Shown: piece after piece, positions 1-10,068 of the stretch
Layout of the letters: each line of letters begins with the position of its first letter
Numbering within the stretch: the stretch's first letter is position 1
DNA from: Fistularia commersonii
Lineage: Eukaryota; Chordata; Actinopteri; Syngnathiformes; Fistulariidae
DNA: 64,000 nt
Assembly: GCA_037954325.1 (NCBI GenBank)
Contig: JBBMNZ010000030.1
Span: forward strand, 12,369,001 to 12,433,000
Direction: 5' to 3'
Program-made: the position numbers and the translations under genes
The notes under the pieces: model-generated
Told to the model about the DNA's origin: nothing
What the model saw: only the letters and a program-made list of their open reading frames with translations
Databases searched by the model: none

Positions 1-166
1 AGACAGACGAAAGGTGCACCTTGAAGATGTTCAAGTACTTGAAATACCATTGGTGGCTTCTTAGCAACCAAAATAGCAGTAGAGAAACATCTGGGCTTAC
101 CGTTCTCCTGCCCCACTCAATGAATGTAACAGAGGTTAGGTGATAAAGGATATTTACGCTGCTTCT

Positions 167-3100
167 CTCAAGGCCTCCTCCCCAGCTGCTGCTATTTTTC
201 TGTAGCAGTAGATCATCTCAATGAGAAGCCAGAGCTGCAGACCGATGATGGACACGTACATCATGACCTCGGACACGATGGAGGCTGTCCCCCTAGTGGC
301 TGTATGGGCAAATACAGGAAGCTTAGAGCACAGAACAAGGATGAGATCCAAAGGTGTAGAATCTCCCAGGGGTGTCAAACTCAAGGCACGTGGGCCGGAT
401 TAGGACTGTGAACAGGTTTAATCCGGCTCGCAGAGCTAAAAAATACCAGGTTTGAGGAGTGAATTGAACAATAGGTATGTAACACTAGTTTATATGTCAT
501 GATTTTACTGATCCGGACCACCTTAGAATAGATTTTCCCCCGTGTTGCCCCTGAGCTAAAATGAGTTTGACACCCCTGGTGTAGATGTTCCCTGAACTAC
601 ATCACATTTTCAGGTTATGGTTTGCTGTTTTTGATTGTGTTTAGCCCAGAACCATAAGCAGGGACAAAGAGAAGATGCTGTCAACCACCCTGGTCTGCCC
701 TCCAGCAGCCTCTGCATTTAGCTTTTTTCAAACCGCCGTCTTTACTTCAGCTGTGCTTCTACCATCCCTTTGTTACTCTGTAGATCTGTACGGGCCATGG
801 GCTTGTACCTTTAGCCACCACGGTGAGGTGCACCACCTTGCTGATGATGGTGTTGTTCTCGTGGTGTTCATAGAAGAGGGTGCGGTTGAAGAAGCAGCTG
901 TAGGTGCCTGAGTCATTGAAGGTGACGTTGAGGAGATATATTGATGCGTCCTGAATGTCGTTGCTCCTCCGACTCCCGTTCCAGTCAATGCGATCCAGGA
1001 AGTGCTCATGCTCGATGGCCGGAGCTCCATCATAAGTGTAGATCTGAGTGACAGACAGAGTGACACCTAAAAACTTGGTCCTGGACGTCGTTGGAGAGAC
1101 ATAAGCCTTCAGACTGGATCTCTCCAGAAGGACAGCCCATGTAACCAGGACTACTTCATCTGGACAAAGGACAACCCCACTAATATTAGCTGATAGAAGC
1201 TGCATCATCACACTGAGCATTTGGACCATCTGGTCAAAGGGCTATTGTCTAATCCCAACACAAGTAATCTTGAAGATTCACAACCCCGCGGTTATATTAG
1301 TAACCCAGTGGCAGGCCATGCTTTTTACACTTAGGCCTTCAGTAGTGCTCCGCATCAATCCACCCCTCAATAATTAGTTTATGGCAATAAAACAACATCT
1401 TATTATGCCAAAATGCCGTACAAAGAGAGGTGCATCGCAGATAGATAACTCGTGTAGTGTTAAAATTTGTCCGCGGGAGCACATCAAGTGACGACAAAGG
1501 GATGACAAACTGTGCACTCTTCCACTGACACCCCACGAGGTAATCAATCACGCACCCCACGGCTTTGTCCAGGGCGGCTCCCAGCACCCCAAGTGCCACA
1601 ATCCCAGGAGGGTGTAAAACAAGTCCTTATTAGGAAGTAAGCCCGACCACTGAGGTTATGGTATAAAATGACCATGACTCCTTGGCTCGGGGCCAGAACC
1701 TCCTCACCTGCACATCCACTGGGTGCGTCTCAGCGGGTGTGCAGAGAGGGCGAACGATCCTCTCGGGTTGACATTCATATGTCGTAAGTGTATTTCCTGA
1801 CTTTCAATAAACCATTCTTGCTTGATCAGTTCCTGACCATTATGAAGTTTTTCCTTGAATGAAATCTGAACACACCGGGACAACAAAGACCGGTCCTGTG
1901 GCGGGAACCACAAAAACAGACAGTACACACAATAAATGCCTTTATAGCAAACAGCTGCGACACATAAAAAGCACCAATAATAACCTTCTAAACTTGTAAT
2001 ATTATTTAGGAAAATAGCAGCATTTTACTCACCAAAAATACTGATCATTTGTAGACAATCCATCCTCCTTTCTTTCCTCAAAAACAGTTAAATTATTCTG
2101 TTGTATAGATTATCCGTGAGCTTCAGTTCCAAGCACTCCCAGCAATACAATTTGCAGTGTACCTTAGAGCCTGTGAGCCAGGGGTACCGGTCGTAGTTCG
2201 TGGCTTGAAAATGTCAGACAAATCCTTTTCCTGGTTGTGACAGGTTCGCTAGCTTAGGAGTTGCCCGACCTTTCTTTACTATGTCCAGCTTTTCTTCAAA
2301 AAGAAGATCGCTTTAACAATATATTAGTAACTAAATCTGTTTCTTCTCCTCCTGCAGCTATTGTTAGTTGACAATACCGATATTAAACAAGCACAACTAT
2401 ATTTCTGTTCGCAGCTGGCTAGTATGCTTCTCCTCGCTAATACACTTGTCCACTCTGTGACTATGCAATCAGAGGGTGTGAATTCGCTGACGTTGCTGTA
2501 GCCTGCTAGAGGGCTTTGATGTCGCCAACTCAAAATCTGATTGGTTGAAGCAACAGCATCATCAACACTTATTTTTTGCGTAGAGGGCTTACAGAACTGA
2601 TTGTGCAATCTGGGGGCAGATTATGGCTGAAATTTGATTGGTTAGATGCTTTAATATGAAAATGCATGTCTTGAAGCGCCACAACTAGGTGAAAGGCTTT
2701 GAAAGGAAGTGAACAGACCATTTGGAATTATTTAATAGTATTCACGGACAAAATATAATGAACGACTGTGATTCAAACAATTTTTAGGCCAGCAGAGACA
2801 GCCTGGCAGGCCCTGACGGCCCACCACTGTAATAACCACTTGACTAATCTCTGATGCAGATAATTCTGATGCCGAGTACGAGGTAAGCACATCCCATGAT
2901 GAAGTATGGATTATGGATGATCATGTGACGTGTGTGGGGGGGCGTACTGTGTGTACAAACACACAGGATACAAGCAGTACTGGAGTACTCACATGGACAA
3001 AGTCGTCCTCCCATTTGGGCTTGAAGTACCACTGCACAGTGGCGGAGCCCTTCACCTCGCTCCTCCTCTTGCAGGAGATGCAGCCCAGCTTGAAGCCTTT

Positions 3101-3281
3101 CCCCGCCACCGCCTCTGTGTCGGAATCCACCTCTGCACATGCGCCTTGACAGTGGTACACTGCCCACAGACAAGACATGCATAAGATGTGGGGTCGAGGC
3201 CGAGTAGGTGCTGGGGGGGGGGCGTGACTCACCGAGGAGGCCGCAGAGGAGGCCGCAGAGCAGCAGCCGGGATGCCGCCAT
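167..3281 (-). CDS. scn1b: Voltage-gated sodium channel beta subunit (beta-1/beta-3 type), 3' end outside window
   Basis: Single-pass membrane protein with one extracellular Ig domain that modulates sodium channel gating and acts as an adhesion molecule. Coding exons, 5' to 3': 3281-3233, 3144-2993, 1043-809, 299-167; phases agree throughout. Exon 1 encodes a signal peptide (MAASRLLLCGLLCGLLG). Exon 2 has the beta-1 signature CISCKRRSE with the Ig cysteines. Exon 3 carries WNGSRR and NVTFNDSGTYSC, with several N-glycosylation sequons. Exon 4 gives ASIVSEVMMY, the transmembrane helix and EMIYCYRKIAAA. The donor after 167 leads to exon(s) left of position 1, so the C-terminus is missing. An upstream acceptor at 3144 was preferred because it keeps the cysteine before EVDSDTEA. 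Beta-1 fits best (CISCKRRSE, YRKIAAA), but NDSG and LWLLIEMIYCYRK also resemble beta-3, so the paralog is not certain. Intron 2 holds a hAT element and intron 3 a small MITE. Confidence 0.85.
367..578. mobile_element. Small hAT-like MITE in scn1b intron 3
   Basis: The segment is bounded by near-perfect inverted ends, CAGGGGTGTCAAACTCA on the left and TGAGTTTGACACCCCTG on the right, with no coding capacity. It ends about 70 bp from the acceptor of scn1b exon 4. The immediate 8-bp flanks do not match cleanly, although similar GTGTAGA words lie just outside both ends. The hAT assignment rests on the terminal sequence only. Confidence 0.6.
1306..2829 (-). mobile_element. Non-autonomous hAT element, long copy, in scn1b intron 2
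   Basis: The element has termini CAGTGGCAGGCC and GGCCCACCACTG, which are imperfect inverted repeats. It is flanked by near-identical 8-bp duplications, TAGTAACC at 1298-1305 and TAATAACC at 2830-2837 (7 of 8 match), as expected for hAT transposition. No transposase ORF is visible. Both end regions match, in opposite orientation, the shorter copy at 12371-13057 inside mbp, which identifies a family with members in two neighbouring genes. Confidence 0.75.
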
Positions 3282-3299
3282 GTCGGTGGTGCAGGAGGC

Positions 3300-4484
3300 G
3301 GCCCCGCGGTGCTCGGACCCCGGCCTGCTGTGGTGCTGTGCTCGGACGGGTCGCTTTGAGTTTGTTTATTCCTTCAATTACAAAAGGCAGCTTGGTCAGG
3401 TGGCGGCCGACGCGGCGGCTCAGCTTACATGCAGTGCAATGTCTAGAAGCATTCACCCCCACACCCCCTAAATATCTCACTGAATTACCTGCTGGTGTCG
3501 GGTCTTTGGCTAAGCCCCCACCCCCTCCCAGCGCGGTTATTGCTGCAGATTATTGTTCCCAGCAGACCCCCCCCCCACGGTGACAGAATGGAAAGGATGC
3601 AGGTCTTCTCCCTGAGGTCCTACAGTAATGCGCGGAGAGCAGCCATGTCATCCCATGGGCCGCGGCTCCCCTGTAACCCCTTTAAGTCCCCTTTAAATTA
3701 TCCTTTGCATGCTCTAAAACAACCCAGGAGCTACCCTACCTGATAACGACTATAGTCGATTATTATCTGCCAATGATCGATATCACAGTCCAAGAGTCGC
3801 AGCCCCTGTAGTGGACGGTTCCCTGCGGGGATGCTACAGTCCTCTCCGGCAACGTGTGCTCAGCTAGCCGGTGACGCCGTGGTCGCAGTGGGGAAGCCGC
3901 GGCCGCACTGGCATCGCCCCAGGGGTGCAGGCGAAGGAGCTCCGTGAGTGGCGAGCTCCGCGCACGGCGTTCGCGCTGCGCCACGGCTAGGATGCTGCAG
4001 CGGCACTGCGGTAAAATCGGCCGCGGCGGTGGCCGGTAGGTGACCGCCGGTAACTGCCCGCCCGGGACTCGGACTCGCCCAGCACACGCTTCGGAGCCAG
4101 TTCTCTTCGAAGGAAAAACCGCGGCGACACCAGAGCCGTGGGCACGGAGAGCGGCAGCGGGCGTCCCGGCGCTACGGGTCAACTGCGGCTTTAACCATCT
4201 TGGTGACGCAGCGGTATCAACCAATCACCCGCCTCGGCGTGCGTGATGCACAGGGTGGAGGCCTCTCCGCGTGTCTGACGCCAAACAGGTACAGACGTGG
4301 TGTCAGAGGATGCTGCAGCTGCTGCCGTTGGGCGGTCCCGCAGCAGCATCTGCGCCGCCGGCGGGAAGGCCGCCGTCCGCCCTCGCCCTCGACCCCGCCT
4401 CCAGCGAATGGCCGGTTTGGACCTGGCTTGAAAAGATGGCGCTCTGGCCGTAGAGCTCCGGCGAGCAGCGGCGGTACCGTGGAG
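3300..4484. promoter_or_regulatory. CpG-rich divergent promoter region, scn1b / zbtb22, with zbtb22 noncoding exon 1
   Basis: The interval between the scn1b start codon (minus strand, 3281) and the first zbtb22 intron is GC- and CpG-rich, most strongly at 3800-4480. A strong donor (GGAG|GTAAGG) after 4484 probably ends a 5'-untranslated zbtb22 exon, because the coding exon at 5193 opens with an acceptor and 52 nt of leader. Transcription start sites cannot be read from the sequence. No TATA box stands out. Confidence 0.55.
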
Positions 4485-5192
4485 GTAAGGCAGTCGAGCT
4501 AACAGGCTAGCTAGCCGCGATAAATTAGCTTGCTTAGGCCGGAGACGGTCGTTCTCTGCTGGCACCCCTGCCCCTCAGCGGCTAGCGAGGAGATTCTGTC
4601 GGACTAATCGGTCGTGATGGAAACCATTAGCCGAGGAGGAGCGGCAAGTTAGCGCGAACTTCTGGAGCTTGGGGCTCCTCTCGAGTGTTTTCCAGGAACT
4701 CACCTGAAATTATTAATGAAATGTGTTTTCCGGAATGAACAACGTCAGTCCTAGGTTGGCCTCGCGGCCCCAGGGGCTCCGAAGGACGGCTTGCTTAGCA
4801 GTCACCTAGCCCTTTAGCTAAAGTCACTGCTAATGGACATGGACATTTGAGCAGGAGAAGAAGGAAGTAGAAGAAAACACAGGTGTTTCCACAACATCCA
4901 GGTTTATCCTGACGACCTCCTGTGCAAGGGCAGGTTTTTCAGTTTTCTGTGTTTATTAATGCAAAGGTCATCGGCAGAACACTTGATAGAAGTTCAGATG
5001 ATCTGGACAGTTCCTTCACCGGGTGATGCAGATGTTTGCACATAATGTCTGACAATGATGCAGATGTTTACATATGGTGGCTGATGATGATGATGATGAT
5101 GATGATGACACAAATGTTTGTGTTTGATGGCTAACAAAAATTGAATGGCCTGCCTTTTTCTGACCCTCTTCTCTTCATCCTCCTGTGCACAG
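4485..5192 (+). other. zbtb22 intron 1, no recognised feature beyond a short GATGAT run
   Basis: Single-copy-looking intron sequence between the inferred noncoding exon and the first coding exon, which starts after the acceptor CTGTGCACAG ending at 5192. A (GAT)n run lies near 5085-5105. Nothing else is identified. Confidence 0.5.
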
Positions 5193-5244
5193 TCCGTGTT
5201 TGGATTTTGAATGTTCTCAAAATGATATCCACCTGGCTGTGACC

Positions 5245-8200
5245 ATGGAACCGAGCTGTGGTGCCTCGGCCGTTCAAGCCGGCCTGACTGTCCAGGTGTG
5301 TTTCCCTGCCGCCCGCGCCGCCGTCCTGGACAACCTGAACCGGCAGCGAGAGGAGGGCCGACTGTGTGACCTGTCCATTCAGGTCCAGGGCGAGGTGTTC
5401 CGCGCCCACCGCTGCGTGCTTGCTGCATCCTCGCCTTACTTCCATGACCAGGTGTGCAAACATATCAGCTAGCCTGCATACTATTTCTTCGTCTTCTCAT
5501 GCAGGCTCTCCTGCTCCCTCACAGGTGTTGCTGAAGAACGTCACCATGGTGTCCCTGCCCTCCGTCATGGATCCTGTGGCCTTCGAGAGTGTCCTGAGCT
5601 CAGCCTACACGGGCCAGCTGAGCATCGTGCATGACGATATCGTCAACTATGTCACCGTGGCCAGTTTCCTCCAGATGTGGCACATTGTGGACAAGTGCAC
5701 GGAGATCCTGAGAAGGTCGCGGCCCCAGGCAGAGGCCCCGCCAGTGGAGGGAACCGCCACTGCGCCTGGCTCTGCGTCCAGGCAGCAGTCCCCAAGCAGC
5801 ACCGACTGCCTCTACCTGGAGAGAGAAGGGAAGAGGAAGGAGAGGAAGGCCGACGCCCTTCCTCCGTTGGCCACGTGGAGGCGTCCGCATCAGTTCCCGC
5901 GCTGGGGGCGCCCACGGGCCGCCTCCGGCCAGCACTCAGCTGACTCCCAAGTGGATGCCCTTGCCAGCTACAGCGAGAGTGACTACCCTGACTGCGAGGA
6001 GACTTGGGTGTCCAGCCAGGCCAGGGCTGGATACCTGGCCCACGAGGCCCCCAGCCAGGTCACCCGTCAGCACGGGGTGCCGTCCTGCAGCGAAGCCGCG
6101 AAGCAGAAGGGGAGGATTCCTCACCGGGGAGGGGCTCAAGGAGCTGACCGTCTACTGGAGAAGAGCAAAGATAATGGACAGGTAGACTGCTCACCGGAGA
6201 AGAGGAGGGCCGAGAAGAGGGAGATCGAGGCAGACGAAGGGGTCGGCGAGCAGGCGGCCGACAGGAAGGAGGACTTCACGCCAGCCGGGCACTGTGGTGA
6301 GGAACAGACATCTCCTCCACACAAACATCTCGTCTCCACCGTGGCAGATAGACGAAGCCTCAGTGCTTCTTCCAGACGAATGACGGGAACCTTTGAGCTG
6401 AGCTGATGAACATCAATGTTCTTTAGGACTTTCCTTCCATCTTCTTCTCCTTAGGGCTGCCCTATTCAGGTGCCACAGACAGTCATCTGCCTCCATCCAA
6501 CCCTCCTCTCTCACACTAACTGACTTCCTGTCCTCTTTCCCTCAAGCCATAAACCTCCTCTCTGGTCTTATCCTAGACCTCCTGCCTGGCACCTCTAACC
6601 TCAGCATCCTTCTACCCATATCTTCACCATCCCTCTTCTGTCCATGTCCAAACCCTCTCACCGTGACTTTACCTCCAATCTTACACACGCTTACATATGA
6701 ATCTTACATATTCTGTTCCTCTAATGGACACTTCCCTGATCCTCTCAATTCTCCTTTCTCCCAAAGAGAACCTCCACTGCTTCCTCTCTGCCTCCTGTCT
6801 TCTCAATATATCCAAATAAGACACCATGGCTGTTCTCGCCTCCATTTTCTCCACCTTTTCTCTCCTTCTAGCTGATGTTCTTTCCTCCACCTGCTCCTCC
6901 CTGCCTGCACAAACATCCCTTTGGGCTGGCACAACAATTTCCTTCGGGATAAATAAAGTTGTTCTTATCTTATCTTATCTTATCTTATTATAGCTCCAGA
7001 TGTTGGAGATGATCTGTTTTGTCTTCATGACCCACCTTCTCATGTCACTCTGACCTCTGACCACCCTTAACTTCCACCCGTTCCAACCAGCTTGAGCATG
7101 CATCTCCACCTCTTCTCCACCCTCTTGATATCACCTGACCAAGGAGCTCATGAAAGTGTAATCATTGCCCTCCTGCTCGTGTGATTGTGTTTTCTCTGCA
7201 GGCTTCCATCCAGCCGTGAACGAGGATGAGGAGGTCCACCACGCGATGGGGGGAGCAGAGCTGGGCGTGATGAAGGGGAAGGTACTGAGAGGTTTGGTTG
7301 GACATGGGGCCTCCCTGGACTCGTCCAATATTCACGCTTGCCAGAAAGATGCAGGAGATCTTGTTCCAACTGTGCCAGCCCGTGTTGAATGGGGGGACGG
7401 GCCCTGGTTACAGGGGGAGGGGAGACCCCAACAGGGGGAGGGGGGTGTCTGTGGTAAGGGCGAGGAGCATGGGGAGGATGATGTGGACTTCGAGTGTTTC
7501 CCTGAAGGTCCCTTCAGCAGGGATACGTATGACGAGATCCAGGATGGAACCGGACAGGTTTCCCAGAGGCCTCTGGTGCCAGCGTCCCCGGACTTCACCA
7601 TAGCTGGTTCGGAAGGCAGCTGGCCGGCGACTGGCTCGTTGCAGGGCGGTTCCCTTACCCCCACGTCCAGCCGCCATTTGTCCCCTTCCTCCGCCGCGCT
7701 TCCCCCACCATCCTCGCCCCCGACCCCATCGTCATCGTCCTCTGTCACCCTCGCTAGTGCCCCCTATGCTGGGAAAGTCCACTTCTGCCACTGTGGCAAA
7801 GCCTACACCCTAAAGAGCATGCGTGACCGCCACGTCAAGATGCAGCATCTCAACCTGCGGCCATTCGGCTGTCCCGTCTGCACCAAGTCCTTCAAGATGA
7901 AGCACCACCTCACCAAGCACCTGAAGACCCACGGTGGGCTGAGGCCCTTCGAGTGCAACTTCTGTGGGAAGAAGGTCATCTGGCGGGACAGCTTCCTGCG
8001 CCACCAGGCCAGGTGCCAGAGACTGGCATCCAGCTCCGCCGCCCCCACGGCCAACATGGACGACAGCTACGCCTACAGCTTTGAGGAAGGAGAGGCTTTC
8101 ATCGGGATTGGGGGGCAGGTGAAGGTGGAGGAGGTGGACTTCCAGGGGGAAATGGAGGACAGGATGGGCAGACTGCTGGGCGGGGTGTCAGGGATCGTGG

Positions 8201-8280
8201 ATGAACTGAGAACTCAGTCTGGGAACGGAGACGGCCACGTGTATAAGGAGGAGGATGCTGATGGCTTTGGTAGAACATAA
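5245..8280 (+). CDS. zbtb22: BTB/POZ zinc-finger transcription factor ZBTB22
   Basis: Nuclear BTB-zinc-finger protein, presumably a DNA-binding regulator that dimerises through its BTB domain. Coding exons: 5245-5451, 5525-6296, 7202-8280; 685 codons in phase. Residues about 25-130 form the BTB domain, with LCDLSIQVQGEVFRAH, AASSPYFHDQVLLK and LQMWHIVDKCTEILR, all close to mammalian ZBTB22. The middle is acidic, Ser/Pro-rich and unconserved. Three zinc fingers at about residues 521-600 include CHCGKAYTLKSMRDRH (first pair CxC), FKMKHHLTKHLKTH and a C2HC-type last finger, WRDSFLRHQARC. ZBTB9 and ZBTB12 fit less well in the BTB and finger linkers. The first coding intron is only 73 bp. Reading through the donor at 6297 would stop at 6406 and give a finger-less protein. 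Intron 6297-7201 holds antisense LINE sequence. Confidence 0.9.
6437..6900 (-). mobile_element. Antisense fragment of RTE-like LINE in zbtb22 intron
   Basis: Read on the minus strand, this stretch parallels the 3' end of the LINE at 23493-27812. It has the motif run of a 'cagaggaacag' segment, 'gatgctgaggtt...gtgccaggcaggaggtct', 'agaccagagaggaggttt' and a degenerate form of the terminal 'gctgtggcgacccct...gaagaag'. It is clearly more diverged than the copies at 27.5 and 31.5 kb. The far boundary is approximate. Confidence 0.6.
6920..6990 (+). repeat. LINE-type 3' tail with (TTATC)n
   Basis: The words TTCCTTCGGGATAAATAAAG followed by about six TTATC units resemble the 3' terminus of fish LINE/SINE families that end in short tandem tails. 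It is too short to assign to a family. Confidence 0.5.
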
Positions 8281-8485
8281 CAGGCCTTTAGGAGGGGCTT
8301 CCTGGTGTCACCTTGCTTCACTTCATCCTTTTCATGTGCCGTTTTCAAAATTGCTGGTGTTTGGGGGTGGGTTGTGCTTCAGTGGAATGTTTTTCTAAAC
8401 AGTGTGGTTCCATCTGTTGTTTTGCTAAGCGGTGCCATGAGGCATTCACATGGAACTCAGTGTAACAATTGTCTTTCTGAGCCTG

Positions 8486-8491
8486 AATAAA
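8486..8491 (+). terminator. zbtb22: zbtb22 polyadenylation signal AATAAA
   Basis: AATAAA lies about 206 nt after the zbtb22 stop codon, followed by ordinary sequence. It is the first canonical signal downstream on this strand and gives a compact 3' UTR. Confidence 0.7.
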
Positions 8492-8992
8492 AGGCATTTG
8501 CACTTTGGATGAAGATCATTCACCTGTGACTGAGGTGTTCCAAAACATGGAACTCCCGCCCAGAGCACTGAGGCCCCTTCACTTCAATCCAGACCACACC
8601 AGGAAGTGAAAGAACCTCAGGTCTGGAATCAGTCCAGATCTCTGAGGCTTCTCCTGGTGTCGTCAATGAGCATTTTATACCCACAGCTTTATCAGGGACT
8701 GATAGTGACTGGTTCTAGATAAAAAACATCCAAACTGCGCTTTGGGCTGAATAACTTCATGAATTAAAAGGTCCTTTATCACCTCCATAGCACTTCACAC
8801 TGGATACAACCTGTTCACAAACATTCATATGTCACAGGGACACATAGGCCAAAGTGAACGCGTGACCTGGTGACCTTTCACCCACAAAAAATCCCATGAT
8901 CTCCCAAGGTTTGAGGAAATGTCATAAACGAAATAAAGACCCCCAGCTGTCATATTCAAAGCCATTTAATGAGTCAAAGACGAGTCTTACAG

Positions 8993-9849
8993 TTTATTTC
9001 CAGTTAAAACAGGAAACATTAGATTCACCGACCTTCAATGCACTGAGATAAACACACGCAGCTTCAGAGATTAGAAAAAAGTGCCTTACTTCCTACGTCA
9101 GCACTCGAACGCCTCATCACCCCATCAGAAATCTTAGAAGTACATCCAGTCCTACCCTCAGAAGAACAAGCGTCTACACCAAACACATACACAAGCATGT
9201 GACACACATACCTTCTAATCCGACCAACAAATTGCTGATTTAGCATGAAGGAGGCAGGAGAAAATCCAGATAAGGATTTTAGGGAGGTCTTCAGGGAGAG
9301 CAGTGCAGCAGGAGGGCAGACCATCTCAGTCTGAGCAGGCTTGTTACACACACACAACGTTTATTTGTTTCACCCCAACAAAAATCTGAGTTTAGATTCT
9401 TCACCTGGATCGAGTAAAATCAAGTGGATGGATCGAGTCTTTGGTTTTTAGGACGCACTAAGACAGCAGGACGGAGAGGAGACGTACACCTGTGGGGACG
9501 GACCTGGACAGCAGACAACCAGCCCAAGCATCGCTAAAACATTTTGCAGCCTGGAACAACTAAACATGGAGGAGGAAAGGAAGAAGACCCTGTCACCTGA
9601 AGAGGGTTTATCAGGCATCTCAGTGTTAGTAGGTGTTAGTTCCACTGCCTGGAGCTCCGCCACTCCCCCTTCCTGTTGTCCCATCTTCTCAGGATCTGCG
9701 GTTCGGTCCTCAGGTGGGAGCTCAGAAGATGGTGCTCCAGCGTTTAGGGGGTGGACGGGACTTGACTTCTCCCTGGAGATGATAAGGAGGATGAGGAGGC
9801 TGAGAGAGAAAACACTGTCCAACCTCCAAGATGTGTTTTGTTTGTGTGT

Positions 9850-9880
<31 letters not shown>

Positions 9881-10068
9881 GGGGGGGATCATGATTCAGA
9901 GATGATTGTCAAATATTTCACATTAGTGGGATTCGGCAAGGGGGCTCGCCCAACGAGAACAGAAAACTGTTGGAGAAACCAATGTCAAAGTAGCATGAGA
10001 TTTTAGAACATTAGGTGGAAATGGAACCAATGGCAAGTGTGGAAAGGGCTTATCAGGTCTCCAGCTAC
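8993..10068 (-). other. mbp: Inferred mbp 3' UTR, ending at AATAAA (complement of 8993-8998)
   Basis: No coding exon follows the mbp stop on the minus strand. The first well-placed AATAAA on that strand is the complement of TTTATT at 8993-8998, giving a UTR of about 1.1 kb. It contains a simple repeat that reads C24 followed by (CA)n on the mRNA strand (complement of 9844-9887). About 500 bp separate this end from the zbtb22 signal, so the genes converge tail to tail. Confidence 0.5.
9844..9887. repeat. (TG)n followed by a 24-base G run
   Basis: A TG dinucleotide run leads directly into an uninterrupted G tract at 9864-9887. It is expected to be length-variable and prone to assembly error. 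Confidence 0.95.

Noticed and set aside
3188..3583. 131-codon plus-strand ORF over the scn1b first exon
   Set aside because: GC-rich antisense shadow of scn1b exon 1 and promoter, with Arg/Pro-rich composition and no homology.
4994..5428. Minus-strand ORF containing a His8 run
   Set aside because: The His run is the antisense of a (GAT)n repeat and the rest is the antisense of the zbtb22 BTB exon.
9448..9822. 124-codon minus-strand ORF with a hydrophobic start (SLSLLILLIIS)
   Set aside because: It lies within the inferred mbp 3' UTR, shows no family similarity and contains low-complexity sequence; treated as chance.
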